Below, one piece after another: positions 20,610 through 31,506 of a DNA stretch of 64,000 bases. The position numbers and the translations under genes were made by a program. The notes under the pieces were generated by a model, which was not told where the DNA came from, did not search any database, and worked only from the letters and a program-made list of their open reading frames with translations. The first letter of the stretch is position 1, and each line of letters starts with the position of its first letter. Origin of the DNA: Dipteris shenzhenensis (Eukaryota > Polypodiophyta > Polypodiopsida > Gleicheniales); the NCBI GenBank assembly GCA_047967505.1, contig CM106539.1. One strand, 5' to 3'.

Positions 20610-21060
20610 CCATCGAGCTTGCATGCATGATTACTACAGGTGCTGTAAATTATGGTAATGAGGTATTAGAGATTATAAGGATTCATGATTTACTTTTGTG
20701 GGAATTACTACCCGATGGTGGTGGCTGTCATCATTCACATCTGTCATGGCTACGATTCCACCATGCCACCGCTCACCCACCACCGCGCTTTAGCATGCAT
20801 GATCACTATAAGTGTAGTAAAAATTACCAGTCACTAGGCTTGCATGCTCAGTAGAGAACTAGAGTGCATGGTAATGAGTGATTAGACATGGTAATGAGTG
20901 ATTAGAGCTTCATGTTTTACCTTTGTGGGAATTACTGCCCGGTGGTATTGGTCTCTCTAGCCACGTCTATCATGGCTAAGATTCCATCGGGTTGGCAGTT
21001 AATTACCAACCACCAGAGGCACAACATGGCATCTTCTTGATGATTATGAGCCCAACTGGG
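20610..21060 (+). repeat. Diverged direct repeat of about 200 bp
   Basis: Sequence near 20,619-20,760 (GCATGCATGATTACTACAGG, GGTAATGAG, TTTTGTGGGAATTACTACCC, CATGGCTACGATTCCA) recurs with changes near 20,790-20,985. The motif AATTACCAGCCACC occurs before the first copy and again after the second. It looks like a decayed tandem duplication. No coding potential is seen. Confidence 0.5.
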
Positions 21061-21289
21061 GGATTCCACCGCGATGGCTTGCAATTAATATGGATGGAAC
21101 CCTGGGCTCCAACCACTGTGGTGGCTTGAACTTTATATATAAGATCCATGGAATTTGGCATTTTACTACGTTGCTTTGATCCGCCCATGCTCTACTACTT
21201 TGCTCCACACCCCTCCTCTAGCTCTTTTCTGCCCCTGCTCTACTTTGCTCCACAGTCCCTCCAACAACTCTCATCATTGCATTTCTATA

Positions 21290-21640
21290 CCATGATTGTC
21301 CAATGTGGATAGATTTTCTAAATCTCCCGCCTTGGTTGGGTGAGTCCATCGACAAGATTGCTACAACATTGGGGAAAGTGCTGCTAATTCCTCTCACTAC
21401 ACATTTTTCTTTTGGTCGTAAGAGGGCCTAGATCCTATGGGATCGAGTTCCGAATTTTATTGAGGTTAAACTCCCAAGCAGGCTTTTGTTTTCTCAACAA
21501 GTCACGTTTGGGCCATTCTTGAATTCTTGCTTCATTTGTAAGCAGACAGGTCATTTCACCAAGGAGTTTCTATTAGATATGCTCAATGCCCCACCCTCCT
21601 GGTAACCACCAGTGGTCCAAGGTGCTCAAGTTATAAGGCC
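21290..21640 (+). pseudogene. L1-type LINE ORF1 fragment (DUF4283-like plus zinc knuckle)
   Basis: One frame reads 'MWIDFLNLPPWLGESIDKIA', 'TTLGKVLLIPLTT', a stop, 'PNFIEVKLPSRLLFS', then a knuckle-like 'CFICKQTGHFTKEF'. This order (W-I-x-F-x-N-L-P, A-x-x-L-G-K, then C-x2-C-x4-H) is that of DUF4283 and zf-CCHC_4 proteins encoded by plant L1 elements. The final Cys of the knuckle is Phe. No reverse transcriptase follows. A related fragment lies at 31,960-32,883. Confidence 0.55.
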
Positions 21641-21659
21641 CCCATATGAGGAGAAGCCA

Positions 21660-22204
21660 TGTGTGAGCCCGGCACACTAGATGGATCCTAACTTACATGT
21701 CAGATGAGGTCTATCAATGAGACCGTTGATGGTAGAAAGGTGATTGTGTGGGAGCCCCTTATTCTTGTTGGGGCCTGGGGGCCAGCGGCCTCCCTGGTGG
21801 AGGTTCGAGGGTGAGAGCCCTCGAGGCGATGGTATAGGGAATATTCCTTGAATATTCCATGGACGACTAGTCGATTCCACCGTCTAGGTTGACTAGTCGG
21901 CTTCATCGACTAGGTCGGTTCCATCGACTACATTGATCCGACTACCACCCTCATAGCTATAAAGAGGTGACCTCCCCAATCCATTGCACCAAATCAGATC
22001 TTCTAGCAGAAATCTTCCAGCTAGTAGCTCTTCACCTAGTATCTGTCTAGGTCGCCATCAAGGCTCCATTGTGGGAGTGCACGGGTGGACGGAGCCATCA
22101 TTTGTACTACATCAGTATTGAAGGAAAATTTTGTTCATCTCCAGTTTGTTGTGTACTCTCTATTCTTTGTTCAGTTTTTGTTCCGCTGCGCCGTGTAATT
22201 TAAC
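21660..22204 (+). repeat. Probable 5' LTR of copia family 3
   Basis: The region ends ...TAATTTAACA directly before a good primer site and contains a TATA-like box (GCTATAAAGAGG, about 21,956). No second LTR is in the window, so the left end is not defined; 21,660 is a guess. It contains a locally repeated GACTAGTCG motif. The minus-strand ORFs at 21,677-21,906 are not conserved. Confidence 0.5.
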
Positions 22205-22205
22205 A

Positions 22206-22218
22206 TGGTATCAGAGCC
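22206..22218 (+). other. Primer binding site, initiator tRNA-Met type
   Basis: TGGTATCAGAGCC follows ACA, the LTR end, and is the standard primer site of plant copia elements. Confidence 0.9.
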
Positions 22219-22279
22219 CAGGCGGCTCTAAGGATCGAAGTATAGAAGAGAGGCGAGGGCTTCAATAGTATACGGAGTG

Positions 22280-23290
22280 ATGGCAATAGGAAGCGGCTCA
22301 ACAAGAAGTAGCTCGAGTTCAGCAGTTGCTGCTACACCAACAATCCAGGCGTTGAGGATTCGCCCACCAGCCTTCACTAAAGGCAAGCTAGATGGTATGA
22401 ATTACACTCTATAGAAGTTTAAAATTATTGCTATTCTGGATTCATATGAGCTTCTCGAGACAGTATTGGGGACTGACCCATGACCACAAGGAACCCTCGA
22501 CCTAGCAAATCCAGGGAGTACGATATCTCTTAATGTCAACCTTCTACGAGCTTGGAAATGTAGGAACGCAGATGCTCTGTGTGCCCTAGTTACAAGTACT
22601 ACTGATAGTGTTTTGACCTTGATTCAGCATACATCTAAGGCAATTGTGGCTTGGAACATATTAAAGAGTCAATATGAGACGTGGAATCAGACAAGGATCT
22701 AGAACCTGGAGAATAGCTCCTAGCTGAGTGAAGGAGAGACAGTAGAGGCGTTTATAACCCGAATCAAAAATCTGCGTGACCAGATGGCTGGTGCTGGGAT
22801 ACAAAAGACTAGCAAAGAGCTAGCTTGGCAGTGGCTCCAGATATGTCCACCAAGGTTTGATGGACTAGTAACAGCACTCAACACTCAGGTGAGAACCCAA
22901 CCATTGTCATTTGAGGAGTTCTGTGCTTTACTTATGGAGGAGGAATTGAGGCTTAAAGCTCGAGATGGAGGCAGCAATGAGAATGCCACGTTCTCTACCA
23001 CTGCAAAAGGCAAAGGTGGTTCCTCCACCAAAGGTGAGTCCTCTACTAGTGGTGACAAGAACAAGAAGGGCGGCAAGAAGAAGTTTCAAGGAGAATGCTT
23101 CTACTGCAAGAAGAAGGGCCATGTGATTGTAGATTGCTGAGTCAAGAAAGTAGATGAAAAGAATGGTACCCTAAAGAAGACAGATAAGGGGAAAGAGATA
23201 GCTAACATAGTGGAAGCAGAGTTGGATCTATTTCTGGCCATTGAGGAAGAGTGTTCCTCAGTTCAAGAAGCACCAACCACTGATAAGTTG
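22280..23290 (+). pseudogene. gag: Copia family-3 gag
   Basis: From ATG 22,280 the frame reads with a few internal stops (TAG for CAG and TGA for TGG or CGA). It has the UBN2 pattern: 'FTKGKLDGMNYTL', 'WKCRNADALCALVTSTT', 'IVAWNILKSQYETWNQTR', 'EAFITRIKNLRDQMAGAGIQ', 'SFEEFCALLMEEELRLK', then a Ser/Thr/Gly/Lys linker and a CCHC knuckle near 23,096-23,139 (C-F-Y-C-K-K-K-G-H-V-I-V-D-C). The frame goes on past a TGA to about 23,287 and stops at a (TC)n microsatellite. No protease, integrase or reverse transcriptase of this element is visible to the right. Confidence 0.85.

Positions 23291-23292
<2 letters not shown>

Positions 23293-23342
<50 letters not shown>
23293..23342 (+). repeat. (TC)n microsatellite
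   Basis: About 50 bp of pure CT repeat at the exact point where copia gag homology ends. The ORFs across it are artefacts of the repeat. Confidence 0.95.
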
Positions 23343-23346
<4 letters not shown>

Positions 23347-24038
23347 GATCCACACTTTGGGGGACCATTTTCCATTGCCTCTTCAGGGATAGTTATGGGA
23401 TTTTGGCATGTTTCCTCTCCTACCCAGACCAGCGGTGTTTGGTAGGTTTCATTTATGAGGCACTTAGACACCATGAGAGGATACTCCGAGCACGGAGACA
23501 TGAGCAGACTTCTTCCTCGGTTGATCCCTCTCAGAGCTCTATCATGAAGTTCTTTCAGCTAGATCACATGGACCCTCACGAGATGAGGCCTCGACATGAC
23601 CGTGACTCGGAGCCTGTGACCCAATAGCTCAGACAGAGGGTCGACACATAGATCACACTTGGGGACATGCCCTCCTTGTTTAGATCACAATAGCCCTGGT
23701 CAGATGCAAAACTATGACCAGGAGATGTGCCAGGACCACACCTCTGAGTGGCCGACAGCACTCTATTGCCGACTTCATGCTTGTGACTGCCTCATCCATC
23801 CTGATATCTTGCTGCTGCCGATGATGATGATGATATTGATGATGATGCTGAGATTGATATATAGTCAACCATCGACATGACTATGTTGTACTTAGGACTT
23901 AGTACTGCCATTCTGCATTTTTGCATTTTGCATTGGTATAATGGACGCGTGTTTAGTAGCTCCACTATGTACACAGCTTGTTGTATCAGGATTTTCACAG
24001 TCTCATAGGCCCATCGGTCTTCCAAAGACTTTCATAAA

Positions 24039-24040
<2 letters not shown>
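23343..24040. other. Unassigned region with (GAT)n
   Basis: No gene is recognised. The plus-strand frame 23,343-23,627 (for example 'LGFIYEALRHHERILRARRH' type sequence) could be decayed coding but matches nothing I know. A short GAT repeat lies at 23,819-23,847. Confidence 0.4.

Positions 24041-24041
<1 letters not shown>

Positions 24042-24101
<60 letters not shown>
24042..24101 (+). repeat. (TC)n microsatellite
   Basis: About 60 bp of pure TC repeat. Confidence 0.95.
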
Positions 24102-24103
<2 letters not shown>

Positions 24104-24161
24104 AGCAAACTTAACATACATCAAATCCTTTTCAATGAACCAATAATGCATATAATAAAGT

Positions 24162-24700
24162 CATAGAATGCATAATCTCCAAGCAGTCTAGCCTCAGGAG
24201 CACTCCAACATCTTGGCACAGTCTGCAATTCCACTGGTAGGATGTGTACGAGAGTTAGTCATATAATGCATAGTCTCCAAGCAATCTAGCCTCAGGAGCG
24301 ATTTGGTGTCTTAGCATGGTCTACAATTCCACTGGCAGAATATGTGTGAGAGTTAGTCATACAATGCATAGTCTCCAAGCAATCTAGCCTCAGGAGCACT
24401 CCAATGTCTTAGCACAGTCTGCAATTGCCCTGGCGGAATGTTTACAAGAGCCAGCCATATAATGCATAGTCCCCAAGCAATCTAGCCTCAGGACCACTCC
24501 GGCATCTCGTTGAATCTTTACAAGAGTTAGTCATATAATGCAATCTCCAAGCAATCTAGCCTCAAGAGCACTCCGATGTCTTGCCACAGTCTGCAATTCC
24601 CCTGGAAGAATGTTTACGAGAGTTGGTCATATAATGCATAGTCTCCAAGCAATCTAGCCTCAGGAGCACTCCAACATCTTGGCAAGATCTACAATTATCT
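24162..24700 (+). repeat. 98-bp tandem satellite, about six units
   Basis: The marker TCTCCAAGCA occurs near 24,176, 24,274, 24,372, 24,471 (as CCCCAAGCA), 24,544 and 24,642. Spacings are 98, 98, 99, 73 and 98 bp, so one unit has lost about 25 bp. Units share AATCTAGCCTCAGGAGCACT and CACAGTCTGCAATTCC. No coding frame persists. A separate near-duplicate of about 47 bp (CTACAATTATCTCACC) follows at 24,690-24,765. Confidence 0.9.
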
Positions 24701-24857
24701 CACCTAAACTTACTTTCTCCGGCATCTTGGCACGTTCTACAATTATCTCACCTAAACTTACTTTCATCCTAGTCTCTTCTTCTCTTATAACCAACCCTTG
24801 TCATGGTCTGAATAAATATATGTTTTGAGGACTAGGACATTATCTCAGAATATGTTC

Positions 24858-24880
24858 TAGAGAGAGAGAGAGAGAGAGAG
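24858..24880 (+). repeat. Short (GA)n microsatellite
   Basis: Eleven GA units. The surrounding 24,766-25,500 is AT-rich with no recognisable gene. Confidence 0.85.
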
Positions 24881-25499
24881 ACTATGAAGATGCAACAAAT
24901 TATGAAAGAAAATAATTCATCAAATGTTGATTCTACTAGAGTGAAGAAATCAACGGTATATAGTATGGAAACAGCAATCTTTCTTTGTTAAGTTAGAATG
25001 CTTAACTTGTGCTTATGAATTAAATATTAAATATTAAATTGTTTTGTTAATAGACTCTGAGTGAGATTCCAAATTTAGGTGTGAGTTGTGACAAAGTATC
25101 CTCGAGCAAAGTGCAAGTACACATCTAGTGTCTTGGATATTGGAGAAACAGAAAGTAGTTGTAAAGAATATTGGACAACAAGGATTGTCTCTAAATGACA
25201 TTCATCTAGGAGTTGAATAGCATTACTCATTTTTATTATGATTCACTTAATTTGCAATGCAATACAAACATTTCTTTTCTTACTCTTGTTTCTAGTTGTT
25301 GTTAGCATATAGTGAAATTGTATTACAACAACAAATTGTATTGATAAATAGATAAATTTATTAATTTTATGAAATTGCATTTAAAAGCAATGAATGACTT
25401 TACTAACGAGTGAATCTTATTTATATAGTCAAACATTTTGCCTAAAATATTTTCATTCTATTGTTTCATTATATAGAGATTTCTTTTCCTTTATGGTAC

Positions 25500-25800
25500 A
25501 TTTCTATGGGGGCCAATTCTCTACATAGTGAAATTTTGCCTCTATATAGTAAAATTCTCATAATGACTCTCTATATAGTGATTGTTTTCCCCATATAGTG
25601 AAATTTTCTCACATTTTGCCTCTATATAATGAAACAATATCTATATAGTAAAATTCTCATAAGGACTCTCTATATAGTGATTGTTTTCCCCATATAGTGA
25701 AATTTTATCCATATAGCAACATTCTCTTAAGAAATCCCTATGTAGAGAAAAAAAATTCCTAGTATAGTGAAATATTCTCTAAGTAAACTATATAGAGACA
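25500..25800 (+). repeat. AT-rich repeats of CTATATAGTGAAA
   Basis: The core CTATATAGTGA and variants occur more than ten times. A longer unit (TATATAGTAAAATTCTCATAA, then CTCTCTATATAGTGATTG and CCCCATATAGTGAAATTTT) is present twice, at about 25,545-25,610 and 25,641-25,705. This is a degenerate minisatellite. 25,801-27,150 shows nothing I can assign; ORFs there have no family features. Confidence 0.7.
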
Positions 25801-27153
25801 CTCTCACATTTTCTAGTCTGGACTTTTACTAGATATGTGTATTTCTTTCTAGTAAATAATCTAACAAGTCCTTTTTTTTTGCTATATAGAGATTGGTTAA
25901 AAGTTCCTTGGTCTACTGCTATTAGAGCATTTAGAACGACTTCTTGAATGTTCTTGCCTCCAATAAAACCAAACTATTTTGCCAGAATGAATTTAATTCT
26001 ATTTTCCAAGGCTTTGGCAATGACCTTATTATAAGTCGTGTTCAACATGGAGTGGTCTCCATTGATTGGGCTTGAGTCTATTACACCCCTTTGAATGGTG
26101 GACAATAATAGGACTTGGTGGTACATCATACCTATTATGCCACATTCCAAAGTGATGTATAGTACATTTACTAATATGGAACGTATGGAGGATGATCATG
26201 GCCATGGAGGTGATGATGATCATGATACAAGAGAGGAGAGATAGGAGATACAGATATTCAGGCTATTACCCATGAGCACAAGCTTGCCATTGGTGATGTT
26301 GATTTCGATGAGCACAATAGCACAAGTAGTAGTGGGCTAAATGTATTTATTGATCTCCACATTGGTTTGGATATTCAAGTGAATAGTTTGGCAAGGGTTG
26401 ATCTCATTGACGATGAGATCGAACCATATCCCATCATTGTGTCATTCAAATTTCTTACATATTGGCAAACCAATTTTATATATTGTCTCATTCTGATCCT
26501 CACCTCACATAATTTTTGTATATTGTCTTATTCTGATCCTCACCTTAGATAATTTTTGTATATATACATTTGGAAAAAAGTGCATTATGGTGTGTGACAC
26601 ATGCATAGCATTAATATTTTTATTAAATTAGGTGCTTTGGTAATCATGGGCAATGTTTAGCTATCCATGATGCACATTTACTAGCATGCAGTAAAATCTT
26701 AAACTCTATTGCCGTTTAAAAATGCATCTAAAAGTGCATCTATTATACAGTTTAGACATGCTATTAAACGCATGTATAACTTCAATTGCAGATGCTTGTA
26801 TAACTGCACTAATAGACACACCCATGATTTCTTTAACTCTATCCGTGCTTATAGACGTGTCCAGATGCATTGTGTTGTTGTGAGAGCTCAAAATGAAGGG
26901 ATAAGGTTGGACAGCCCAATCTATAATGTTCTTCTTCTTCACTTCTCTTACTCTGCCAAGACTGGTAATGTGCCTTGTTTTGCTCTCCTCTTATGGATAA
27001 GAGCTTGTTCATACCAATTCAAGATCTTCTTGCCTTAAGCTTGCTCATCCTACTTCGGTGCTCGGATTTCTCTCTTGCAAAACTACTCAATGCTGGAGCA
27101 TGATGATTAGAGTTGTTAAATGTATGGTAATCAATACTCACACACTCCCACAA

Positions 27154-27175
27154 CCCCTAATGGGCTGTGATACCA
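27154..27175 (-). other. Possible primer binding site (minus strand)
   Basis: The minus strand reads TGGTATCACAGCCCATTA, which matches the start of the initiator tRNA-Met primer site. It is preceded by ATATTCATGACA, an LTR-like CA end. The bordering sequence (27,176 rightward) would be a minus-strand 5' LTR. No gag is recognisable to the left. Confidence 0.4.
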
Positions 27176-27740
27176 TGTCATGAATATGACAAGTACTATG
27201 CACATGCACACCCACTGATAGATATGGTGGAATGAAGCATCTTGGGCTCATTATTCTCTATTGGTCTCTGAGTGTACTATTAACTAAAAATGACTAAGGG
27301 TACCTTATGTACGTGGCACTACACACCTTGTGGAGACAAGGTCCATATATATAGAATATGCATGGATTTCCTTTAAAATTTTCAAATATGCAAGGGGAAA
27401 ATATGACAATCTCATGTTCCTGCTCCCACAAATATAAGGTGTATACCTTGAAAAATATGCAAGATTTTAAGATTTATACATATTTTTCATAAAATGTGAG
27501 GCCCAAGGGGGGGGCGCTTTTGGATGAGGGGGGCTAAAACAAAAAATACACTAAAATATGAAAACCCATATCCTTTTAAATTAATGTAACTTTAGCATGT
27601 GTTATATAAATTTCAAGGTGTAAAGACATATTTGAAGCTCTTTTACTGTAGAACACAACCATGTTAATTTGACTAATTTCTATTCATGGCATATTGTTAA
27701 ATTCATCTCATACTCAAGATTCTGATAGGTTTTCTTACTA
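27176..27740 (-). repeat. Possible solo or 5' LTR, right end undefined
   Basis: This is inferred only from the adjoining primer-site-like sequence and the TGTCATGAATATGACA inverted end. There is a TATATATAG run at about 27,350. Nothing coding is visible. 27,741-28,300 is likewise without a recognisable gene. Confidence 0.3.
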
Positions 27741-28304
27741 AAGGGATTTGGCGCCCCAAGCTACACACACACACACTACAACTAGTGGTGTGAGATAGCA
27801 ATATGCTACGTGTCTTGCTTATTCACCGCACTAAGACTGTACCTATCTAGAATGAGCTGGTGGATACAGTTTGGCATCGTGTGCCCCATATGTGTCAAAG
27901 GGTCATTAGGTTTAGCTTTAAACTCCTTTATGATGGCCTCGCGTTTGCAATATATAGCCCGACTTGCCTTCCTTTCTTGTTTCTTTTACCTTTCTTAGTT
28001 GAGCTTTACTGAGTTCTTTTGATATCCACACTTTTGATAGCATTTAATTTGTTGGTTTGTCAGAATGTAAACTCTACTTAAATCCTTCGTGTTGAACATT
28101 TTGTAGTAAGATTCTTCCTCCACATACAAATCCTAAGAAAGCCCCAACTATTCTATTTTCTTCTATCCCTCTCCTTGCTCTTTGATTTCTTTTTCACATA
28201 TGAAAAGGCAATTTACTTGTAATTTACCACTCATCCTTTAATGCATCTTTTTGCCTATGTTGATCGAAATTATGATGTAGAGATCATCTTCGGGCTATTA
28301 GTTT

Positions 28305-28556
28305 ATGTTTGACATCTTTGATTCTTCTTTCAAGTTCTTATTCTACATGCAAGCTCTTGGAGCTTACCATTTAATGAAATGTTCTCCTTTTGGAGCAAAG
28401 CAACTTGTTGTTGAAGGAGCAAAATTAATTCATTACGATATAGAAAATAAGGGTCTTAACTTAATATTGGCCAATGGGAATGCTACTTCCATTAAGATTT
28501 TTCGTAATCATTTTTTAGGGTTGAGTGAAATTGAAGGTATCCAACATGGTTTCTAA
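28305..28556 (+). CDS. Unrecognised 83-codon ORF
   Basis: An open frame of 83 codons. Its C-terminal half has balanced composition ('GAKQLVVEGAKLIHYDIENK', 'NLILANGNATSIKIFRNHFL'), unlike the simple-repeat ORFs around it. I do not recognise the family. There is no signal peptide or motif I can name. It may be an exon or a fragment of a decayed gene. It lies about 800 bp from the 3' end of the EPFL gene. Confidence 0.2.
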   Translation: MFDIFDSSFKFLFYMQALGAYHLMKCSPFGAKQLVVEGAKLIHYDIENKGLNLILANGNATSIKIFRNHFLGLSEIEGIQHGF

Positions 28557-29354
28557 TTTGGAAGCCCTTGAAAAGAAGAGGCCATTGTGATTATAAGCTC
28601 TGAGAATGGGCATCATAGTGTAACGATAATCTATTTTCTGTTTACAACATCTGAAATTTCTTGTTAAGACCACTTTGTGCAATCTAACTTTACGGATACC
28701 AATAGAAATAGAATAGGGTTCACTTTAATCGAATTACGTTAAGCTTACTAACCTGTAAATGTGTGTGTATGTGTGCACTTTGACGAGCGAGTGAGTCTCT
28801 CTTTCTCTCTCGAAAAAGAAAAAAGAAACGAGAAAAATATTAGGCTAAGGTTGTCAAACAAAGAGATTTTCATTCGATGTACTGCCAACAAGAAAAAAGT
28901 GTAACAGAGAATGATGCGCTCGAGAGCGATTCCCAAGATGAAGCCTACATACACAACATCGTATTTACAAATTACAGCTTCTTCTTCTGCAGATCCGATG
29001 CGTTCTCTCAACGAGTCGCCAAATCGAATGCTACAAAGCCAGGCTACATTCCCGATCACGGGATCAGATTAGTCCCATTCCGACAAGATCAGCCGAGTGT
29101 TGCAGGAGTCGTGCAGATTGATTGCGTGAAGAATCTGCTCGAAGAGTATTGTACCAGCTGAGCACATGAAGGATGCGGAAGTTTTGAAAATGAGCTAAAT
29201 TGACAAAAAGCTGCGCGACGATATTGATCTTGCAGCTGCAGGTGTCTGCACGAACGATTGGAGTTTGGAGTTGGAGCTGCTTGAGTTGCAGTAGCTGGGA
29301 CTGTGTAATAACGTGCATGGAGGCATACATAAATGGAGCAGCTGGATCTGATCT

Positions 29355-30061
29355 TTAAGGCATGTAGAGCTTTCCGCCGCATTTGCATCTCCAAGCCTCA
29401 GGATAATACTCGGAGGTCTTGCGAGGTCCTGGTTGCACCGGAACTCGCACAGGCGTGCATGGTGTGCACTTGCCGCACTTGGAAGCACAAGACGGGGGCT
29501 TGGATCCAGGGCCACTCGCAGCACCACCACCATCCCCTTGCACTCTCGCAAATTTATCCGCCTTCTTCTGATCATCAGCTGGGCGTGTTGCCTGAAGCTT
29601 CACCTTCATCAAAAACCTGAACAAGCTCAGCGGAGATTTTCTTAATAGCTGGAACGGTCACCTCTTGATTTCCATACTCTTACCTCAAACTCCCGTGCAT
29701 CCTGCAGCAGCTTCCTGGAGGGAACGTCCTCCAGACTTTTGCCAGGTTTGGCCCCGTCGACTCTCTGCCTCCACAACTCTACAAATACGAAATGCGTCTG
29801 GTTGATTAGTCACACACGTGGGTGATCTCCTTTTATCGGATCGGTCATTCAGTCCTTTCATAAATTGGTTACTTCACGCCGTGAAGGTTCTTCATACGTA
29901 CCTCCTTCAAGGCCTTGAACCACTTGAAATCGCGCGATGATCGCACCAAATGAGAGGAGTACTATCAGCAAAAGGCACAAGAAACTTGTCGCCGTAGACT
30001 CTGTCGGACGTATTTTCTGCGTCCTCCCGTGCATAGAGATTTTCCAAGTCCGTTTCGACAT
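29355..30061 (-). CDS. EPFL: EPIDERMAL PATTERNING FACTOR-LIKE secreted peptide (three exons)
   Basis: The minus strand encodes a secreted cysteine-rich peptide precursor, predicted in three exons: 30,061-29,902, 29,778-29,684 and 29,603-29,355 (167 codons). Junctions are canonical and phase-consistent: donor G|GTACGT with acceptor TTTGTAG|AG (phase 1), donor GAG|GTAAGA with acceptor GATGAAG|GTG (phase 0). Exon 1 carries a hydrophobic signal segment ('FLCLLLIVLLSFGAIIARF', about residues 27-46). Exon 2 is a basic pro-region ('SLEDVPSRKLLQDARE'). Exon 3 ends in the EPF signature: PGSKPPSCASKCGKC, TPCTPVRVPVQPG, EYYPEAWRCKCGGKLYMP, with six Cys and the stop right after. Known for the family: ligands of ERECTA-family receptor kinases (with TMM) that control stomatal spacing and organ growth. 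The C-terminus is closest to the EPFL4/5/6 (CHALLAH) group. A second in-frame ATG at 30,034 could be the start. No stops or frame breaks: likely functional. Confidence 0.9.
29778..29902 (-). other. EPFL intron 1 with a G-box
   Basis: The intron between exons 1 and 2 (29,779-29,901) contains CACGTGGG at 29,815-29,822 on the plus strand, a G-box core bound by bZIP and bHLH factors in plants. Whether it acts as a regulatory site here is unknown. Confidence 0.35.
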
Positions 30062-31480
30062 TCCTGCTGCTTATTAGCAGAGTAATAAGCTTACAAAGCT
30101 TAAGCGGAAGGCGAGATACTCCCTCACGCAACTTCGGATGAGATATTTCGTGCAATCTGCCTGAGGTCCACTCCAGCGAAACGCAAATTATAGCTAAAGG
30201 TTGGACCTTTTAAAACGTGGTGAAAACCCCAACGCCTCACGAAGTAGAAACCTCCTAAAGCGCTCATCCCCACCATCGCATCGACTCAGAATCTGCAGTC
30301 CTGGATGAGTACCTTTAGCTGGTAAATCTTACTGTTTGCCTTGCGTCTTACGTTCTCATTTACGATTCTTACACAGATGTAAAATCCTTAAACGGCTAAT
30401 AAGCAGATCCGTTCCTCAGTGCCGCAATATTTAAGGCAAGATAGCCCCCTCTTGTTGTAGTTCGGCGGTTGCGGCCCACCGCATCTACAATGAATGTTCC
30501 CCGGCTTCCCAAGTGCTGCTGCTGCAGCTGAAAGGCAACAAAACGTAAATTTCGCCACCGGCCAGCAGGCCCGAAACCAGCGTGATTGTAAAGCAAGATC
30601 AAATGGCAGACTGGGAACTGCGATTCTTGCCGGGGTCATCTTAGCGTCTTTCTACCCAGCGTCCAAAAGAATGTGCAAAGGGGTAAAAATTGGTTCTCTT
30701 TGATAGAGAGAAAGATCTGTTGGCGTTGATGCTAACAGCGGGTGGAGTAGTAATAAATTTGAAATCGAGAACGGAATCTTTGTACGAGAGTGAAGGGACA
30801 GTGTTGGAGAGCGTTGGCCGGAGCCGACAACATCTATGATGATGAGTGTGTGCAGCGCAGAGTACAGGCTTGCCGCTTGGCCAATGGTTCGGCAGTGTAG
30901 TGTACTCGAGCGCCTGCAGAATACCATTGCCTGCCTGCTCGCTCTAGTCCACCCATCTTGTCTTCTCGACGTATGCCACACACATTTCGAACACAACTCC
31001 ACGCTCAAATTTCAAGCAACGTTGCTAATGATGTTGCTACGCAGCAATTGGAGATCTCACGGTGAACGTGCACGGGCAAGGTGACCGGGTCCGTCATCAC
31101 TACAGTAGCTTCAATAGAACATTTCCCTTACAAGGTTTTAAGCAGAAATGAGCACAAGAATATGCTATATTGGGAAGCACACATTGCTATGAGAGAAAAA
31201 AATCCACTAATTTGTATAGGAGAAAGAAGAGGGGTGGAAAGGAAGGACTCATAAGCTAAGGTTTTATAAAAAAAATTAAAGATGTTTCTAGATGGAGATC
31301 GAGAACTCTTCTTAAAACCTCCTCCTTGTGTTGATCTTTCTGCCCTCCTACCATCTTCCTTCATCTTCAACGCCACTAGCAATATCTTCAGCAAAGAGCG
31401 AGGGCTTCCTCAAATGAATCTATCCGCATTGTATTCCTGCTACTTCCTGAATGCAAACGCAAGCTCAAATCGATAGGAGC
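30062..31480. other. Upstream region of the EPFL gene
   Basis: This non-repetitive stretch with higher GC than the surroundings lies 5' of the EPFL gene and should include its promoter. I find no clear TATA box or second gene. ORFs at 30,388-31,084 overlap each other on both strands and show no domain. Confidence 0.35.
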
Positions 31481-31506
31481 ACTTCGACATTGTAGCTAAT
31501 AAACAA

